A stretch of DNA of 64,000 bases from Bacillus safensis FO-36b (GCF_000691165.1 NZ_ASJD01000002.1:186001-250000); one strand, 5' to 3'; positions 1 to 9,898 are shown, numbered from the stretch's first letter. Translations and numbers: made by a program. The notes: generated from the letters alone by a model not told the origin.

Positions 1-1233
1 AAAGAACACAAGGTCTCCGCGTTTCATGTCAGATGCACTTACAGCTCTTCCTTTACCTACAAGCGTATCTGTTGTTGTACCGCCAACTGGTCCAAGGTTG
101 ATGCCTGCTGATGCAAATGCCCAGCGAACGAATGAAGAACAGTCAAAACGACGTGCGTCAATATCGGCTTGTGATCTGCCGCCGCCCCATTTATATGGAG
201 ATTGTCCAACAATCGTAGAACCTGTGCTGATCGCACCTTCAATTCCGCCTACGTTACTGCTGACAGGTGATCCACCGCCAGAAGATGGCTTCTTGCTTGG
301 TGAACTGCTGTTGCTGTTATTGTTGTCATTAGATGATCCACTGTTACTTGAAGACGGGCTGCTATCGTTATTTGAGCTGTTGTCTTCCGCTTGAACACTA
401 GCTTGACGCTGCTGCTGTTGTCTTTGCGCTTTTTCTTCTTTTGCTTTTTGAGCTGCTTCTCTTGCTTCTTTTTCAGCTTGTTTTTGTGCAGCGATTGTTG
501 CGTCTTTTTCAGATGCAATGCTGTTAGCCTCACTGTTTAACTCGCTGATTTCAGAAAAAGCACTTCCTTTTTGCTTTTTCACTTGCTTGAATAGCTTGTC
601 TTTTTCATCAAGCTGTTTATTCAAGTCTGATTGAAGCGTTTCAAGCTTTGCAAGTGTGTTTTGCACATTTTCAAGCTTTGTGTTTAATTCGTTTTCAGAC
701 TTTTGAAGTTCTGCTTTGTCTTTTTCCTGCTCTTTAATGATTTCACTGTCTGCGTTGATCAGTGTAGATACTGCACCTGCACGGCTGATGAAATCGCTAA
801 AGCTTTTTGCTCCTAGTAATACATCTATGTATTTCGTAGAACCGCCGCTCTCTTGAAGGGCACGTACACGCTTTTTCAAGAACTCGTTTCTTTCTTCAAT
901 ACGTTTTTCTGTATCGGCAATTTCTTTTTTCAGTGCTTTGATTTCTTTTTTTGTTTTTTCATTTTCTTTTTGTTTTTCTTCGATTTGATCACTTGTTTTT
1001 AAAGCTTTCTCATCAATATCCTTAAGCTTTTGTGCAAGTGCCTCTTGTTTTGCTTCAAGCTTTGAAAGCTCTTCTTTTTTCTTTTGAAGATTCTTGTTTA
1101 CCTCAGACTGCTTGCTGTCTAGTTCTTGTTTCTTTTGTTCAAAGTTCTGTGCGTTTGCTTCATGCGTAAATGGAATAAATAAACCGCTCGCTCCGATCAC
1201 CGAAGCTAAACCGAAAGTAATAAACTTTTTCAC
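1..1233 (-). CDS. cwlO: Peptidoglycan DL-endopeptidase CwlO (3' end cut by window)
   Basis: Secreted D,L-endopeptidase that cuts peptide crosslinks in the lateral wall during elongation and needs FtsEX (known for B. subtilis). The frame is open from a GTG at 1233, preceded by AAGGAGG, to the window edge (411 codons; the B. subtilis protein is about 473 aa). A signal peptide covers about residues 1-28. A long Lys/Glu-rich coiled coil follows, holding the motif [15 protein letters not shown], then a Gln/Ser/Asn-rich linker and an NlpC/P60 domain. The catalytic Cys365 sits in DCSSFVRW. The partner His lies outside the window. It is transcribed alone after an upstream terminator. Confidence 0.95.
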   Translation of the reverse strand, partial: MKKFITFGLASVIGASGLFIPFTHEANAQNFEQKKQELDSKQSEVNKNLQKKKEELSKLEAKQEALAQKLKDIDEKALKTSDQIEEKQKENEKTKKEIKALKKEIADTEKRIEERNEFLKKRVRALQESGGSTKYIDVLLGAKSFSDFISRAGAVSTLINADSEIIKEQEKDKAELQKSENELNTKLENVQNTLAKLETLQSDLNKQLDEKDKLFKQVKKQKGSAFSEISELNSEANSIASEKDATIAAQKQAEKEAREAAQKAKEEKAQRQQQQRQASVQAEDNSSNNDSSPSSSNSGSSNDNNNSNSSSPSKKPSSGGGSPVSSNVGGIEGAISTGSTIVGQSPYKWGGGRSQADIDARRFDCSSFVRWAFASAGINLGPVGGTTTDTLVGKGRAVSASDMKRGDLVFF

Positions 1234-1543
1234 GAATAGTTCCTCCTTTGACAATTTCCCAAGCGACATTAGAAAGCAGCAAATTCTCTGCGACCAATCT
1301 GTGCTCTCTATGTCTTTCTTCCTGATTGTTCAGTCAGATGTTGACCAGATTGTTTCTATCACTAGGTGTTTCATTATGTATAGTAAAATATTTAAATATC
1401 TATCTTTGTTTTAATCCACGATTTTCATTATACATGAGACATCGACAAAATGAGCTAATATTTTTATTACATTTATGTTTCAAAAACATGTCGTGATTGT
1501 CATACTTCGCCAATTCCTTGCAAATCACACCTTTTTATCCAAG
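1234..1543 (-). promoter_or_regulatory. cwlO promoter and long 5' leader
   Basis: This gene-free stretch holds a TATAAT -10 box at 1427-1432 (minus strand) with no good -35, which suggests an activator. Transcription from it would give a leader of about 185 nt before the GTG. A TGTAAT half-site lies at 1466-1471 with a degenerate second half 5 nt on, loosely like the WalR box (TGTWAH-N5-TGTWAH); in B. subtilis cwlO is in the WalR regulon. A perfect inverted repeat ATGTTT-N3-AAACAT lies further upstream at 1475-1489. WalR control is inferred. Confidence 0.5.
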
Positions 1544-1570
1544 AAAAAAGCATGACCTTTTCGGCCATGC
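1544..1570 (-). terminator. Rho-independent terminator after the TPR gene
   Basis: On the minus strand an 8-bp stem GCATGGCC / GGTCATGC (one G-U pair) with a GAAAA-type loop is followed by TTTTTT. It ends transcription of the TPR gene before cwlO. Confidence 0.85.
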
Positions 1571-1597
1571 TGGGATGTTCTGAATCTATTTACCTAT

Positions 1598-3058
1598 TTA
1601 ATCGATTAACGTACAGATCTTTCGTTCGTATTTAAACAGTGTTTGAACACTGATCTGAAAAGCGGACGCAACGTCTTTTTTGCTGACAGCTGCTTCTTCT
1701 TGTTCATTCATCCATAGATAATAAGATGCTGCTGCCCAGGCAGGCGCATTTTTCTTATCAATACCAGAAGCACGTGCCTGCTGAATAATATGGAATAACC
1801 AAAAATAAGGCATATGGCTGTCAGGCTGAACCGCTTCCTCCAGACTGGATGCCGCCTGTTTTGCAAAAACAGCATCTTCTGAAAAAGACTTTTCTTTCAT
1901 TTCATCTTCATACAAAAGCAGTTCTATAAATTGCTGTTCAAAGGCCGTTTTCGCTGCGCGTGCATCAAGGACAGACTGCAGTACGTCACGTTCCCCTTTT
2001 TGTTTACTGACATAGTATGCAGTCAGCCGTTCCTCAATCGAGACCATTGGCTCAGTCTCCTCAGGTTTATCCTGCCACGGCTTGATTTCATCTGCGTCGA
2101 TATCTTCTTCAACCATCTTATCCCAAACCGTTTGGGCGAGTGTTTTGTGGCCTGTATGATAGGCTGCGCTTGCAAGCCAGTATAAAAATGTACTATCTCC
2201 CTGAAAACCTGTTTTGTACAAAGAATAAAGCCATTTAAAGGCCCATTCAAATTCTCCCACAAGGGCAAATGTTGCGCCAAGCTTATAACGCTGTTCACTT
2301 AGTATTGGATACACGTGCGTTAACTGCTTTGCTAACACGTTGACCTTTTCTTCTTCTTTTTCATAATGGTAGAAGACTAGCTGATTGCAAAGGGCATGCA
2401 GATTACCGGGATTTTCAAGAAGGACCCGGTTCAACATTTCTTTCGCCTGATGGATTCGGCCAGAATAAAAATAGGCCAAAGCAAGATTATTATACGCTGA
2501 CCAAAATTCTGGATACTCAACAATCATCTGTTCCAGCATCTCAATGGCTTCATCGAGTCTGCCGCTTTCTAGCAAATGGTTTGCTTGATCCTGCTTCACA
2601 ATCAGGTCATCCTGATCATAAGGAAAATCTTCGTCCTCTTCGTCGCTCATATCGAGCAGGTCAAGAAGGTCTTCATTTTCATCCGCAAATTCCCCGTTCT
2701 CTTCCAGCGCGGCATAAGCAGTAGCTGATTTATATGCCTCTTGAAACAGTCCGAGATTCGCATAATTATTGGCTTTAAAATAGTGGCACTCAGACATGTT
2801 TTCATCGATGTGTTCAAGGATAAAATCAAGCAGTTCGTTTGATTGCTGGTAATGACCCATTTCAGTATAGATAATGGCAAGCTGTGACAGCATTTCTACA
2901 TTTTCAGGCTCAAGTACGATGGCCCGCTGTATCAGCTTACTTGCTCTGGACAGATTTCTTTCTCTATATGCTTTAAGACCTTTATGAAAAAAGTAATGCC
3001 CATCTTGAAATAGCTGGACGACTTGTGTGTGATTATTTTGAGAAGTGTATTTACTCAC
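1598..3058 (-). CDS. yvcD: TPR-repeat protein, YvcD-like
   Basis: 486 aa from GTG 3058, chosen because GGAGGG (3064-3069) lies 5 nt upstream and the length fits B. subtilis YvcD (about 484 aa). A longer ATG frame from 3109 has no ribosome site. Tetratricopeptide repeats fill about residues 10-250 (for example SRASKLIQRAIVLEPENVEM and HQAKEMLNRVLLENPGNLHA), with an acidic stretch near residue 150. There is no signal peptide or membrane segment, so it is probably a cytosolic protein-interaction scaffold. Its biochemical role is unknown. The neighbours are cwlO downstream and hisI upstream, each separated by a terminator. Confidence 0.75.
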   Translation of the reverse strand: MSKYTSQNNHTQVVQLFQDGHYFFHKGLKAYRERNLSRASKLIQRAIVLEPENVEMLSQLAIIYTEMGHYQQSNELLDFILEHIDENMSECHYFKANNYANLGLFQEAYKSATAYAALEENGEFADENEDLLDLLDMSDEEDEDFPYDQDDLIVKQDQANHLLESGRLDEAIEMLEQMIVEYPEFWSAYNNLALAYFYSGRIHQAKEMLNRVLLENPGNLHALCNQLVFYHYEKEEEKVNVLAKQLTHVYPILSEQRYKLGATFALVGEFEWAFKWLYSLYKTGFQGDSTFLYWLASAAYHTGHKTLAQTVWDKMVEEDIDADEIKPWQDKPEETEPMVSIEERLTAYYVSKQKGERDVLQSVLDARAAKTAFEQQFIELLLYEDEMKEKSFSEDAVFAKQAASSLEEAVQPDSHMPYFWLFHIIQQARASGIDKKNAPAWAAASYYLWMNEQEEAAVSKKDVASAFQISVQTLFKYERKICTLID

Positions 3059-3161
3059 CGATACCCTCCATTTCGAACAGTGTACCGTGTGTAGTATAAC
3101 ATACTTCACCAGTCGTCACATAGAACAAAAAGAAAGGAAGGATTTGTTTTTCATTTAAAAT

Positions 3162-3190
3162 AAAAAAGCCAGGGATATCCCCCGGCTTTT
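3162..3190 (-). terminator. Terminator of the his operon
   Basis: On the minus strand AAAAGCC-GGGG / CCCT-GGCTTTTTT forms a GC-rich stem around ATAT with a T tract. It begins at the hisI stop codon and closes the eight-gene histidine operon. Confidence 0.88.
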
Positions 3191-3612
3191 CATTCACCTT
3201 GATGACGTTTTTTTAATACCTTTAATACATCATCAAGCGGCAATTGCTGTTCACGTAATAATACAAGAAGATGATAGAGGAGGTCAGCAGTTTCCCATTT
3301 CAATTCTTCTTGATCCCGGTTTTTCGCTGCAATGATCACCTCAGACGCCTCTTCCCCTACCTTTTTCAGGATTTTATCGACCCCTTTTTCAAATAGATAG
3401 GTTGTATAAGCCCCTTCTGGCATTTCCGCCTGACGCTTTGCAATGACCTGTTCAAGTTCATTTAATATCGCAAAACGATCCTGCTCTTCGCTTTGGCGCT
3501 TCACGCCTTCTTCTGAAAAACAGCTATAGCTGCCAGTATGGCAGGCTGGGCCGCTTGGCGCGACAAGGACAAGCAGAGCGTCCTTGTCACAGTCATATCG
3601 AATAGAAATCAC
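3190..3612 (-). CDS. HisI C-terminal part plus complete HisE domain (possible reinitiation product, 140 aa)
   Basis: This is the distal frame of the broken hisI. If translation restarts at GTG 3612, which overlaps the TGA of the first fragment in a GTGA arrangement, the product equals residues 70-209 of intact HisIE. It holds [15 protein letters not shown] and the whole pyrophosphohydrolase helical domain ([20 protein letters not shown]). No Shine-Dalgarno sequence precedes the GTG, so restart would depend on termination coupling and may be weak. Translation of this part is inferred only. Confidence 0.5.
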   Translation of the reverse strand: MISIRYDCDKDALLVLVAPSGPACHTGSYSCFSEEGVKRQSEEQDRFAILNELEQVIAKRQAEMPEGAYTTYLFEKGVDKILKKVGEEASEVIIAAKNRDQEELKWETADLLYHLLVLLREQQLPLDDVLKVLKKRHQGE

Positions 3613-3722
3613 TTGCTGGGTATGTCCAGAGGTGGCGCCGGCGCGACAAGGACAAGCAGAGCGTCCTTGTCACAGTCATATCGAATAGAAATCACTTGCT
3701 GGGTATGTCCAGAGGTGGCGCC
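3557..3722. repeat. Perfect 83-bp direct tandem duplication inside hisI
   Basis: Bases 3557-3639 and 3640-3722 are identical over all 83 positions. Each unit starts GGCGCGACAAGG and ends GGTGGCGCC, so GGCGC occurs at both ends and the junction reads GGCGCCGGCGCG. The unit encodes about residues 61-88 of HisI. No similar duplication was noticed elsewhere in the window. Confidence 0.97.
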
Positions 3723-3902
3723 TTTGTGCCAAAGCTCGTTTCTCGACCGGCTATAAAACCATGTTTCACCTGTCTCCAGCGTTTTTTCATAGGATTCTTG
3801 ATTCATATACGCAAGCGTCAATACTTCCTTACTTTGAGCATCCTGTACAATCGCAGGAATCAGGCCTGCCTCATTAAAGGTTAATTCATTTGCCTGTTTC
3901 AT
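3609..3902 (-). CDS. HisI N-terminal fragment (97 aa)
   Basis: Residues 1-88 are normal PR-AMP cyclohydrolase, including [16 protein letters not shown] and the metal-binding YDCDKD (Cys77). Nine out-of-frame residues (APPLDIPSK) follow before TGA. It lacks the CHTGSYSC segment carrying the other two zinc cysteines (Cys93 and Cys100 in the intact protein; spacings 16 and 7 match those of characterised cyclohydrolases). On its own it should not be active. Its stop overlaps a GTG of the next frame as GTGA. Confidence 0.7.
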   Translation of the reverse strand: MKQANELTFNEAGLIPAIVQDAQSKEVLTLAYMNQESYEKTLETGETWFYSRSRNELWHKGATSGHTQQVISIRYDCDKDALLVLVAPAPPLDIPSK

Positions 3903-4657
3903 CTGACCTTCACCCCGTGTTCTCTCAAATATGTCTTCACCTCATGAATGGAGGTTTCTTTATAATGGAAAATAGATGCTGCTAATGCTGCATCAGCTTC
4001 TCCTTTTGTAAAGGCCTCTAGCATATGCTGGGCATTGCCAGCGCCGCCAGAAGCAATAACTGGCACATTGACTGCCTCTGATACAAGCTTTGTCAATCGA
4101 TGATCAAAGCCTGTCTTTTCACCATCGGCATCCATACTTGTCAGCAAAATCTCTCCTGCCCCTCTTTGCACAGCTTCCTTCGCCCAGTCGCTGACCTCTA
4201 AATCTGTTTGACGGCGTCCTCCGTGTGTATAGACCATGTATGCTTTTTTCTCTTCATCGTATTTTGCATCAATTGCAACAACGATACACTGGGAGCCAAA
4301 AAAGTCAGCACCTTCTGAAATCAGTTCCGGCCTTAACACAGCTGCTGTGTTGACAGATACTTTGTCTGCACCCGCTCTTAATATACGCTTCATGTCATCA
4401 AGATGGTTAATCCCGCCTCCCACCGTAAATGGTATCGCAAGAGTGGACGCGACTTGTTTGACCACATCCACCATCGTTTTCCGGCCTTCATGAGAAGCGG
4501 AAATATCAAGGAAGACTAGTTCATCCGCCCCTTCCTCATCATAGATCTGCGCTAATTCGACCGGATCACCAGCATCCTTTAAGCCTAGGAATTGCACCCC
4601 TTTGACAACACGCCCTTCCTTCACATCAAGACATGGGATGATTCGTTTTGTCATCAT
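3899..4657 (-). CDS. hisF: Imidazole glycerol phosphate synthase, cyclase subunit HisF
   Basis: 252 aa, the family length. With HisH it turns PRFAR and ammonia into imidazole glycerol phosphate and AICAR. It is a half-barrel duplicated (beta/alpha)8 protein: the first catalytic Asp is in [15 protein letters not shown] (about residue 12), the phosphate site in FTVGGGI (about 80), the second Asp in [15 protein letters not shown] (about 130-137), and the final phosphate loop in VIASGGAGN. The start and stop overlap hisA and hisI by 4 nt (ATGA), which suggests translational coupling. Confidence 0.97.
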   Translation of the reverse strand: MMTKRIIPCLDVKEGRVVKGVQFLGLKDAGDPVELAQIYDEEGADELVFLDISASHEGRKTMVDVVKQVASTLAIPFTVGGGINHLDDMKRILRAGADKVSVNTAAVLRPELISEGADFFGSQCIVVAIDAKYDEEKKAYMVYTHGGRRQTDLEVSDWAKEAVQRGAGEILLTSMDADGEKTGFDHRLTKLVSEAVNVPVIASGGAGNAQHMLEAFTKGEADAALAASIFHYKETSIHEVKTYLREHGVKVR

Positions 4658-5391
4658 ATGCGGTCAAGCCCTTCAAATGCTTCTGCTAAAGTAAACTGCT
4701 TTGTGTAAAGTGCTTTTCCAACGATCGCACCAGACACACCAGACTGTTTTTGCGCTGACAGCTTTTGAAGATCAGCTACTGCGCTGACACCACCTGAAGC
4801 AATCACTTGTTTGCCGGTTGCTTCTGCTAAGCGAACCGTGCTTTCTACATTGGGACCAGACAGCATGCCATCCATTTGAATATCGGTAAAAATAAAGACC
4901 TCTGCGCCTTCCTTTGCCAATTCCCTGCCGAGTTCCTCTGCCTTCACTTTAGACGTTTCAAGCCATCCTTCAGTTGATACAAAGCCATTTCGCGCATCAA
5001 TCCCAATTGCGATTTTCTCTCCATATTGCGCCAGCATTTTTTTCACAAAGACTGGGTTCGAAACAGCTGAGCTGCCGAGAATCACTCTATCTACGCCGCT
5101 CTTTAAATAAAAGGCAACGTCTTCTTCCGACCGAATACCGCCGCCGATTTGTACCTTCACATCTAAGGAGGAAGCAATCGCCAGCACATGCTCATGATTG
5201 ACACGTTTCCCTGCTTTTGCACCATCTAGATCGACAAGATGAATCCATTTAGCTCCTTCTTTTACAAATTGCGCGGCCATGTCGAGCGGTGAATCTCCAT
5301 AAATGGTTTCTTGATCATAATCTCCTTGCACAAGACGTACACATTTGCCATTTCTCATATCAATCGCTGGATATAATGTAAACTCACTCAT
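4654..5391 (-). CDS. hisA: ProFAR isomerase HisA
   Basis: 245 aa, same length as in B. subtilis. It isomerises ProFAR to PRFAR, a TIM barrel homologous to HisF. The general base Asp lies in [19 protein letters not shown] (about residue 10), QIGGGIR holds the phosphate loop, and FTDIQMDGM carries the second catalytic Asp. Four-nt overlaps with hisH upstream and hisF downstream place it firmly in the operon. No oddities. Confidence 0.97.
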   Translation of the reverse strand: MSEFTLYPAIDMRNGKCVRLVQGDYDQETIYGDSPLDMAAQFVKEGAKWIHLVDLDGAKAGKRVNHEHVLAIASSLDVKVQIGGGIRSEEDVAFYLKSGVDRVILGSSAVSNPVFVKKMLAQYGEKIAIGIDARNGFVSTEGWLETSKVKAEELGRELAKEGAEVFIFTDIQMDGMLSGPNVESTVRLAEATGKQVIASGGVSAVADLQKLSAQKQSGVSGAIVGKALYTKQFTLAEAFEGLDRI

Positions 5392-6026
5392 TTGTTCACC
5401 TTCTGTTCGTTTGCTAATTGAATAAATTGTTTGAGCAGCGCCATTCCCGTTGTACTGCTTTTTTCAGGGTGAAACTGTGCTCCAAGCACATTTCCCTTGC
5501 CAGCAACAGCTGGTACTTGAACACCATAGTCCGCGCTTGCTAATTGCTCATCTGGATTCATATCACTCACATAATAAGAATGAACAAAGTACGCAAATCC
5601 TTCTGGCACACCGTCAAACAATGGGGAGGGCTGATGAAACGTGAGCTCATTCCACCCCATATGAGGTACCTTCAGCCTTTGCCCGTCCTGATCACGATCC
5701 TTTAAAAGAACGACACGCCCTTTTAACAGACCCAATCCTTTTGTGTGTCCTGCCTCTTCGCTTTCTTCAAATAACAGCTGCATACCAAGGCAAATGCCGA
5801 ATAACAGCTTTCCTTCCTCTACGACTTGATGGATAAACGCCTCAAGTCCAGTCTCTTTTAACAGCTGCATTGCATCATGAAACGAACCGACCCCAGGCAA
5901 AATATAAGCATCTGCTTTTTTCAGCTCCTCTACATCAGAGGAGACGATATAGCGGGCACCTGCTCGTTCCAGTGCTTTTGATACGCTGAACAAATTTCCC
6001 ATTCCGTAATCAATGACTCCGATCAT
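5388..6026 (-). CDS. hisH: Imidazole glycerol phosphate synthase, glutaminase subunit HisH
   Basis: 212 aa class I glutamine amidotransferase that feeds ammonia to HisF. The nucleophile is Cys in [11 protein letters not shown] (about residue 79), and the His-Glu pair is in AQFHPEKSS (about 186-188). The oxyanion segment is [16 protein letters not shown] 6026 shares one base with the hisB stop (TAATG), and its TGA overlaps the hisA start. Confidence 0.97.
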   Translation of the reverse strand: MIGVIDYGMGNLFSVSKALERAGARYIVSSDVEELKKADAYILPGVGSFHDAMQLLKETGLEAFIHQVVEEGKLLFGICLGMQLLFEESEEAGHTKGLGLLKGRVVLLKDRDQDGQRLKVPHMGWNELTFHQPSPLFDGVPEGFAYFVHSYYVSDMNPDEQLASADYGVQVPAVAGKGNVLGAQFHPEKSSTTGMALLKQFIQLANEQKVNK

Positions 6027-6610
6027 TAGAGCATCCCCTTTGTTGAAGGAATTCCTTTCACACGTGGATCAATAGTTGTTGCTTCATCTAAGGCACGTGC
6101 CATCGCTTTAAAAATGGCTTCAATTATATGATGTGTATTGGTTCCGTAGTGAACAATGACATGAAGGTTGATCCGGGCTTCAAGTGCAAATTTCCACAGA
6201 AACTCATGCACTAGCTCTGTATCAAAGGTACCAACCTTTTGACTCGGAAAGGCCGCTCTCATTTCCAAATGAGGACGATTGCTTAAGTCGACCACGACCT
6301 GGGCAAGTGTTTCATCCATCGGAACAAAGCTTGATCCATACCGCTTAATTCCCTTTTTATCGCCTAACGCTTCCTTAAACATTTGCCCAAGTACAATGCC
6401 GATATCTTCTGTTGTGTGGTGATCATCAACATCCGTATCTCCTTTCGCATCGACGGTCAAATTAAAGTGTCCATGCTTCGTAAATAAATCGAGCATGTGC
6501 GTCATAAAAGGGACATCTGTTTGAATATCCGCTTTTCCTTCTCCATCAATTTCTAGCGCTAATGAAATGTTCGTTTCATTTGTTTTTCTCGATGTTTCCG
6601 CCTGTCTCAT
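6026..6610 (-). CDS. hisB: Imidazoleglycerol-phosphate dehydratase HisB
   Basis: 194 aa monofunctional dehydratase (the Gram-positive form without the phosphatase domain). It converts imidazole glycerol phosphate to imidazole acetol phosphate. The two manganese-binding histidine clusters are visible as [11 protein letters not shown] (about residue 63) and [13 protein letters not shown] (about 160). One-base stop/start overlaps (TAATG) join it to hisD and hisH. Confidence 0.97.
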   Translation of the reverse strand: MRQAETSRKTNETNISLALEIDGEGKADIQTDVPFMTHMLDLFTKHGHFNLTVDAKGDTDVDDHHTTEDIGIVLGQMFKEALGDKKGIKRYGSSFVPMDETLAQVVVDLSNRPHLEMRAAFPSQKVGTFDTELVHEFLWKFALEARINLHVIVHYGTNTHHIIEAIFKAMARALDEATTIDPRVKGIPSTKGML

Positions 6611-7896
6611 TACGATTCCTCCCGCTTTCTCGCTTCAATCGACCTTGCATGTGCTTCAAGCCCTTCTAATCTGGCAAAAGCCGCAATGCTTTCCCGGTGT
6701 GTTTCAAAGGCTTCTTGACTATATGAAATAATGCTCGTTTTCTTTTGAAAATCAGTCACACCAAGCGGACTGGAGAATCGAGCTGTTCCGTTTGTTGGCA
6801 GCACATGATTCGGTCCTGCAAAATAATCGCCCACCGGCTCTGGACTATATCGTCCCAAGAAAATCGCACCAGCATGCTTGATTTGACCAAGAAGTGATTC
6901 TGGGTATGCTGTCAGCACCTCTAAGTGCTCTGGTGCTAATTGATTGATGACGTCTACTGCACGATCGATTGATTCTGTCACGTAAATACGGCCATGATCT
7001 TGTATAGATTTTGCTGCGATTGATTTTCTCGGTAAACTATCAAGCTGCTTTCTTACTTCAGCCTGCACGCTTTCAGCAAGTGTCTTAGACGGTGTCACCA
7101 AAATACTAGATGCCAGCGCATCATGCTCTGCCTGCGAAAGTAAATCCGCCGCTACCTCATGCGCGACTGCTGTTTCGTCTGCTAGGACTGCAATTTCACT
7201 TGGCCCTGCAATCATATCAATGTCTACCTGACCAAATACTTCCCGCTTTGCCAGCGCGACATAAATGTTGCCTGGACCTGTGATTTTATCAACAGGTTTG
7301 ATGCTTTCCGTTCCATAGGCAAGTGCCGCAACCGCCTGTGCACCGCCCATTTTATACATCTCAGAAATACCAAGCTCCTTCGCCGCAGCCAAGACAGCGT
7401 CAGAGAGACAGCCATCTTTCCCAGGGGGTGTCACAAGAACGATTCGTTCAACGCCTGCGACTAGCGCAGGGATCACATTCATTAATACAGATGATGGATA
7501 GGCAGCTGTTCCACCGGGGACATACACACCTACTGCATCAAGCGGTGTTACCTTTTGTCCTAGCATTGAGCCGTCCTTTTGGTGATAAAACCAAGAGGAC
7601 GTCAGCTGGCGCTCGTGGTATGTGCGAATATGCTTGATAGCCGTTTGGATAATCTGAATCATCTCTTTATCCAAGCGGTCGCAGGCTTTTGCCATTTCCT
7701 CCTCTGTGACAAGTGGATCTTCAATCAACACCCCGTCAAATTGCTTTGTAAAAGACCGTACAGCTTCATCACCATTTGTTCTTACTTCTTGTATAATGCG
7801 CTGAACAGCCTGACGCTGCTCTTCTGTTCCTGTATCTAAAGACCGTTTGAGTGAGAGAGTATCTGTCTCACCTTCTTGTATGCAGGTGATGTTCAT
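6610..7896 (-). CDS. hisD: Histidinol dehydrogenase HisD
   Basis: 428 aa, NAD- and zinc-dependent enzyme that oxidises histidinol to histidine in the last two steps. The family signature [15 protein letters not shown] lies near residue 225, SQAEHD with zinc ligands near 255, and APEHLE with the catalytic Glu/His near 325. ATG 7896 overlaps the hisG stop by 4 nt. Confidence 0.97.
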   Translation of the reverse strand: MNITCIQEGETDTLSLKRSLDTGTEEQRQAVQRIIQEVRTNGDEAVRSFTKQFDGVLIEDPLVTEEEMAKACDRLDKEMIQIIQTAIKHIRTYHERQLTSSWFYHQKDGSMLGQKVTPLDAVGVYVPGGTAAYPSSVLMNVIPALVAGVERIVLVTPPGKDGCLSDAVLAAAKELGISEMYKMGGAQAVAALAYGTESIKPVDKITGPGNIYVALAKREVFGQVDIDMIAGPSEIAVLADETAVAHEVAADLLSQAEHDALASSILVTPSKTLAESVQAEVRKQLDSLPRKSIAAKSIQDHGRIYVTESIDRAVDVINQLAPEHLEVLTAYPESLLGQIKHAGAIFLGRYSPEPVGDYFAGPNHVLPTNGTARFSSPLGVTDFQKKTSIISYSQEAFETHRESIAAFARLEGLEAHARSIEARKREES

Positions 7897-8540
7897 GATG
7901 ATTCCTCCCCTTCTCCTTCAATGATTCTTGCAAGACGCTGCGCCATTTCATCGATCACCTTATCCTTCATCCTATAGCTCACAGGATTCACAATAAAACG
8001 TGACGTGATATCACAAATATGCTCCGTTTCCACAAGGCCATTTTCCTTTAGTGTTTGACCTGTGGAGACAATGTCCACAATGCGATCGGCAAGCCCAATG
8101 AGCGGTGCTAATTCAATGGAACCATTCAGCTTAATGATCTCCACCTGCTCCCCTTGCTCTCTAAAATAGGACGATGCAACATTTGGGTACTTTGTCGCCA
8201 CACGCGGTGCGACACCCCCCCAGCTCGCTCCTGGCAAGCCAGCAACAGCTAAATGACATTTACTGATGTTTAAATCGAGCACTTCGTACACATCACGAGC
8301 TTCTTCAAGCATGACATCCTTCCCTGCAATGCCAACATCCGCCACGCCGTGCTCTACGTAGGTGGTCACATCCATTGGCTTGGCTAAAATAAAGCGGAGG
8401 TTTTCTTCTGGTACATCAATGATTAATTTTCTTGAATCCTCGAATTCCTCTGGCAGCTGGTACCCCGCCTGTCTTAACAGCCCTGCTGCTTCTTCAAATA
8501 TCCGACCCTTTGGCATCGCCATCGTCAACACTTTACCCAT
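7893..8540 (-). CDS. hisG: ATP phosphoribosyltransferase catalytic subunit HisG (short form)
   Basis: 215 aa from ATG 8540, chosen because AAGGAAG lies just upstream and [17 protein letters not shown] matches the family N-terminus; the open frame runs on to 8561. It condenses ATP and PRPP, the committed step. This is the short form lacking the regulatory ACT-like domain and so needs HisZ, encoded immediately upstream. The PRPP loop is [15 protein letters not shown]. The start lies inside the end of hisZ (8-nt overlap). Confidence 0.96.
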   Translation of the reverse strand: MGKVLTMAMPKGRIFEEAAGLLRQAGYQLPEEFEDSRKLIIDVPEENLRFILAKPMDVTTYVEHGVADVGIAGKDVMLEEARDVYEVLDLNISKCHLAVAGLPGASWGGVAPRVATKYPNVASSYFREQGEQVEIIKLNGSIELAPLIGLADRIVDIVSTGQTLKENGLVETEHICDITSRFIVNPVSYRMKDKVIDEMAQRLARIIEGEGEESS

Positions 8541-9708
8541 TTTGCTCTTCCTTTCTAGCACCGATAAAATAAGTCACCTGCTCAAATGCCTTGGTCATCG
8601 CGTCAATATTTTCAATCCCCGCTAAGTCTTGCAGGACGATCTTTTTCCCTTTTGACCGCTCCTTTTCTGCAAAAGCAAAAGCTTCCAGTCTTTGTTCTTT
8701 GCTAAAAATCACAGCCTCCTGCGGCTCAACAATTTCTTTTGCATCGAGCGCTTCAAGAAGACGGTCTAGTCGAAGTCCGAACCCTGTAGCTGGTGCAGGT
8801 GCATCAAAATGAGCAAGCAATTGATCATATCTCCCGCCGCTTCCGATGACCGACCCAACATGATCTGCAAATACTTCAAACAAAATACCCGTATAATAGC
8901 TCATATGACTCACCATGCTTAAATCTAAACGGATATATTCTGTACAGCCGTAATCTTCAAGTGTCTCCCAAAGCGACTTTAACTGTGCGAGCACTTCTTT
9001 TCCTTCTTGTGAAACGACGATTTCCTCTGCCCGCCCTATTACCTCTTGGCCGCCTCTTAACTCTAAAAGCTGTAACAGCCTCGTTTTATCGATGGAGGAG
9101 AGCGGTAATTGTTTCACATGCTGACGGTATCCCACATAATTCTTTTCATATAAGAAGCGGCGAAGGACATTTGCACGCTCTGTATTTCCGAGTACATCGA
9201 CAAATAACGTCTCTGCTAAAGCGACATGCCCGATCGCGATTTTGAAGGACCTTAGCCCGGCATTTTTTAAGGCAAATACGGCAAGCGCGATGACTTCAGC
9301 ATCTGCACTAATCGAACCATCACCAATCAATTCAATTCCGACCTGCTCAAATTCTGACGGCCTTCCGCCTTCTCTTTCCTGCGCTCGGAACACGTTGGCT
9401 GCATACCCAACACGAAGCGGATACGCCTGCTGGTGAAGCTTGGAAGCCGCCACTCTTGCAATCGGCCCCGTCATATCAGGTCTCAGTACAAGGGTTTGCC
9501 CGTTTTGATCAAGCAGCTTAAAGAGCTGTGTATCTGTAATCGCCGATTGAACACCGACTGTATCGTAAAATTCAAGCGTTGGTGTCTCCATCAAACGGAA
9601 ACCCCAACCAGTCATGACCTCTGTTAAAGAATGTCTCACTTTTTTCTTCGTCTCATACAATCCAGGTAATGAATCCCGCATACCATATGGTTTCTCAAAC
9701 ATAAACAT
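8533..9708 (-). CDS. hisZ: ATP phosphoribosyltransferase regulatory subunit HisZ
   Basis: 391 aa from ATG 9708 ([16 protein letters not shown]), with GGAGG about 11 nt upstream. The extra in-frame codons to 9729 would place the ribosome site inside the gene. It is a histidyl-tRNA synthetase paralogue without aminoacylation activity that complexes with short HisG and gives feedback control by histidine. HisRS-like motifs remain ([16 protein letters not shown], motif 2; [13 protein letters not shown], motif 3), and the C-terminal anticodon-binding domain is reduced. First gene of the operon. Confidence 0.96.
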   Translation of the reverse strand: MFMFEKPYGMRDSLPGLYETKKKVRHSLTEVMTGWGFRLMETPTLEFYDTVGVQSAITDTQLFKLLDQNGQTLVLRPDMTGPIARVAASKLHQQAYPLRVGYAANVFRAQEREGGRPSEFEQVGIELIGDGSISADAEVIALAVFALKNAGLRSFKIAIGHVALAETLFVDVLGNTERANVLRRFLYEKNYVGYRQHVKQLPLSSIDKTRLLQLLELRGGQEVIGRAEEIVVSQEGKEVLAQLKSLWETLEDYGCTEYIRLDLSMVSHMSYYTGILFEVFADHVGSVIGSGGRYDQLLAHFDAPAPATGFGLRLDRLLEALDAKEIVEPQEAVIFSKEQRLEAFAFAEKERSKGKKIVLQDLAGIENIDAMTKAFEQVTYFIGARKEEQNG

Positions 9709-9898
9709 GTTCTTCCGCACCTCCAACACATTAAAACAAAAAATTCCGAATCCTTTAGTTCGCTAATATGATAATATGCTAACAAAATAAAGCGATTAAA
9801 TCAATCATTTTTATTTCCCCCTATTTTCATCAACATATTCTGGAATTATTACATTCGAGTGACACCTGTGCCTTTTCTGTATGTTCGAAGAAAGAACG
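9709..9898 (-). promoter_or_regulatory. his operon upstream region
   Basis: AT-rich region between divergent hisZ and yvpB. A TATTAT-like -10 lies near 9770-9780 on the minus strand, but the -35 is unclear. I see no T-box, no histidine-rich leader peptide and no obvious terminator, so how the operon is controlled cannot be read from the sequence. Confidence 0.35.

Larger units (their letters stand above)
3190..3902 (-). pseudogene. hisI: hisI (HisIE), disrupted by an 83-bp tandem duplication
   Basis: The bifunctional enzyme has an N-terminal PR-AMP cyclohydrolase (HisI) and a C-terminal PR-ATP pyrophosphohydrolase (HisE), steps 3 and 2 of histidine synthesis. The locus is 713 bp. Removing one copy of the perfect 83-bp repeat (3557-3639 = 3640-3722) leaves exactly 210 codons (209 aa), the B. 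subtilis length. Since 83 is not a multiple of 3, the reading frame breaks after residue 88. The first frame ends at TGA 3611-3609; a second frame runs to the natural stop. The ATG at 3902 overlaps the hisF stop (ATGA), as elsewhere in the operon. Either the strain is impaired in histidine synthesis, the enzyme works split, or the duplication is an assembly or culture artefact. Confidence 0.9.

Noticed and set aside
26-394. Open frame of 122 codons on the plus strand, leucine/proline-rich
   Set aside because: Antisense shadow of cwlO. The minus frame has signal peptide, coiled coil and the NlpC/P60 motif.
1455-1471. Full WalR box before cwlO
   Set aside because: Only one TGTAAT half-site is good; the second half (TATTAG) matches four of six positions, so I kept it as a tentative note.
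3059-3109. Upstream ATG extension of the TPR gene
   Set aside because: No ribosome site before ATG 3109, while GTG 3058 has GGAGGG at the right distance and gives the family length.
3538-3884. Plus-strand open frames repeating the same peptide across the hisI duplication
   Set aside because: They lie antisense to hisI and exist only because the 83-bp repeat is read twice; no ribosome site or family match.
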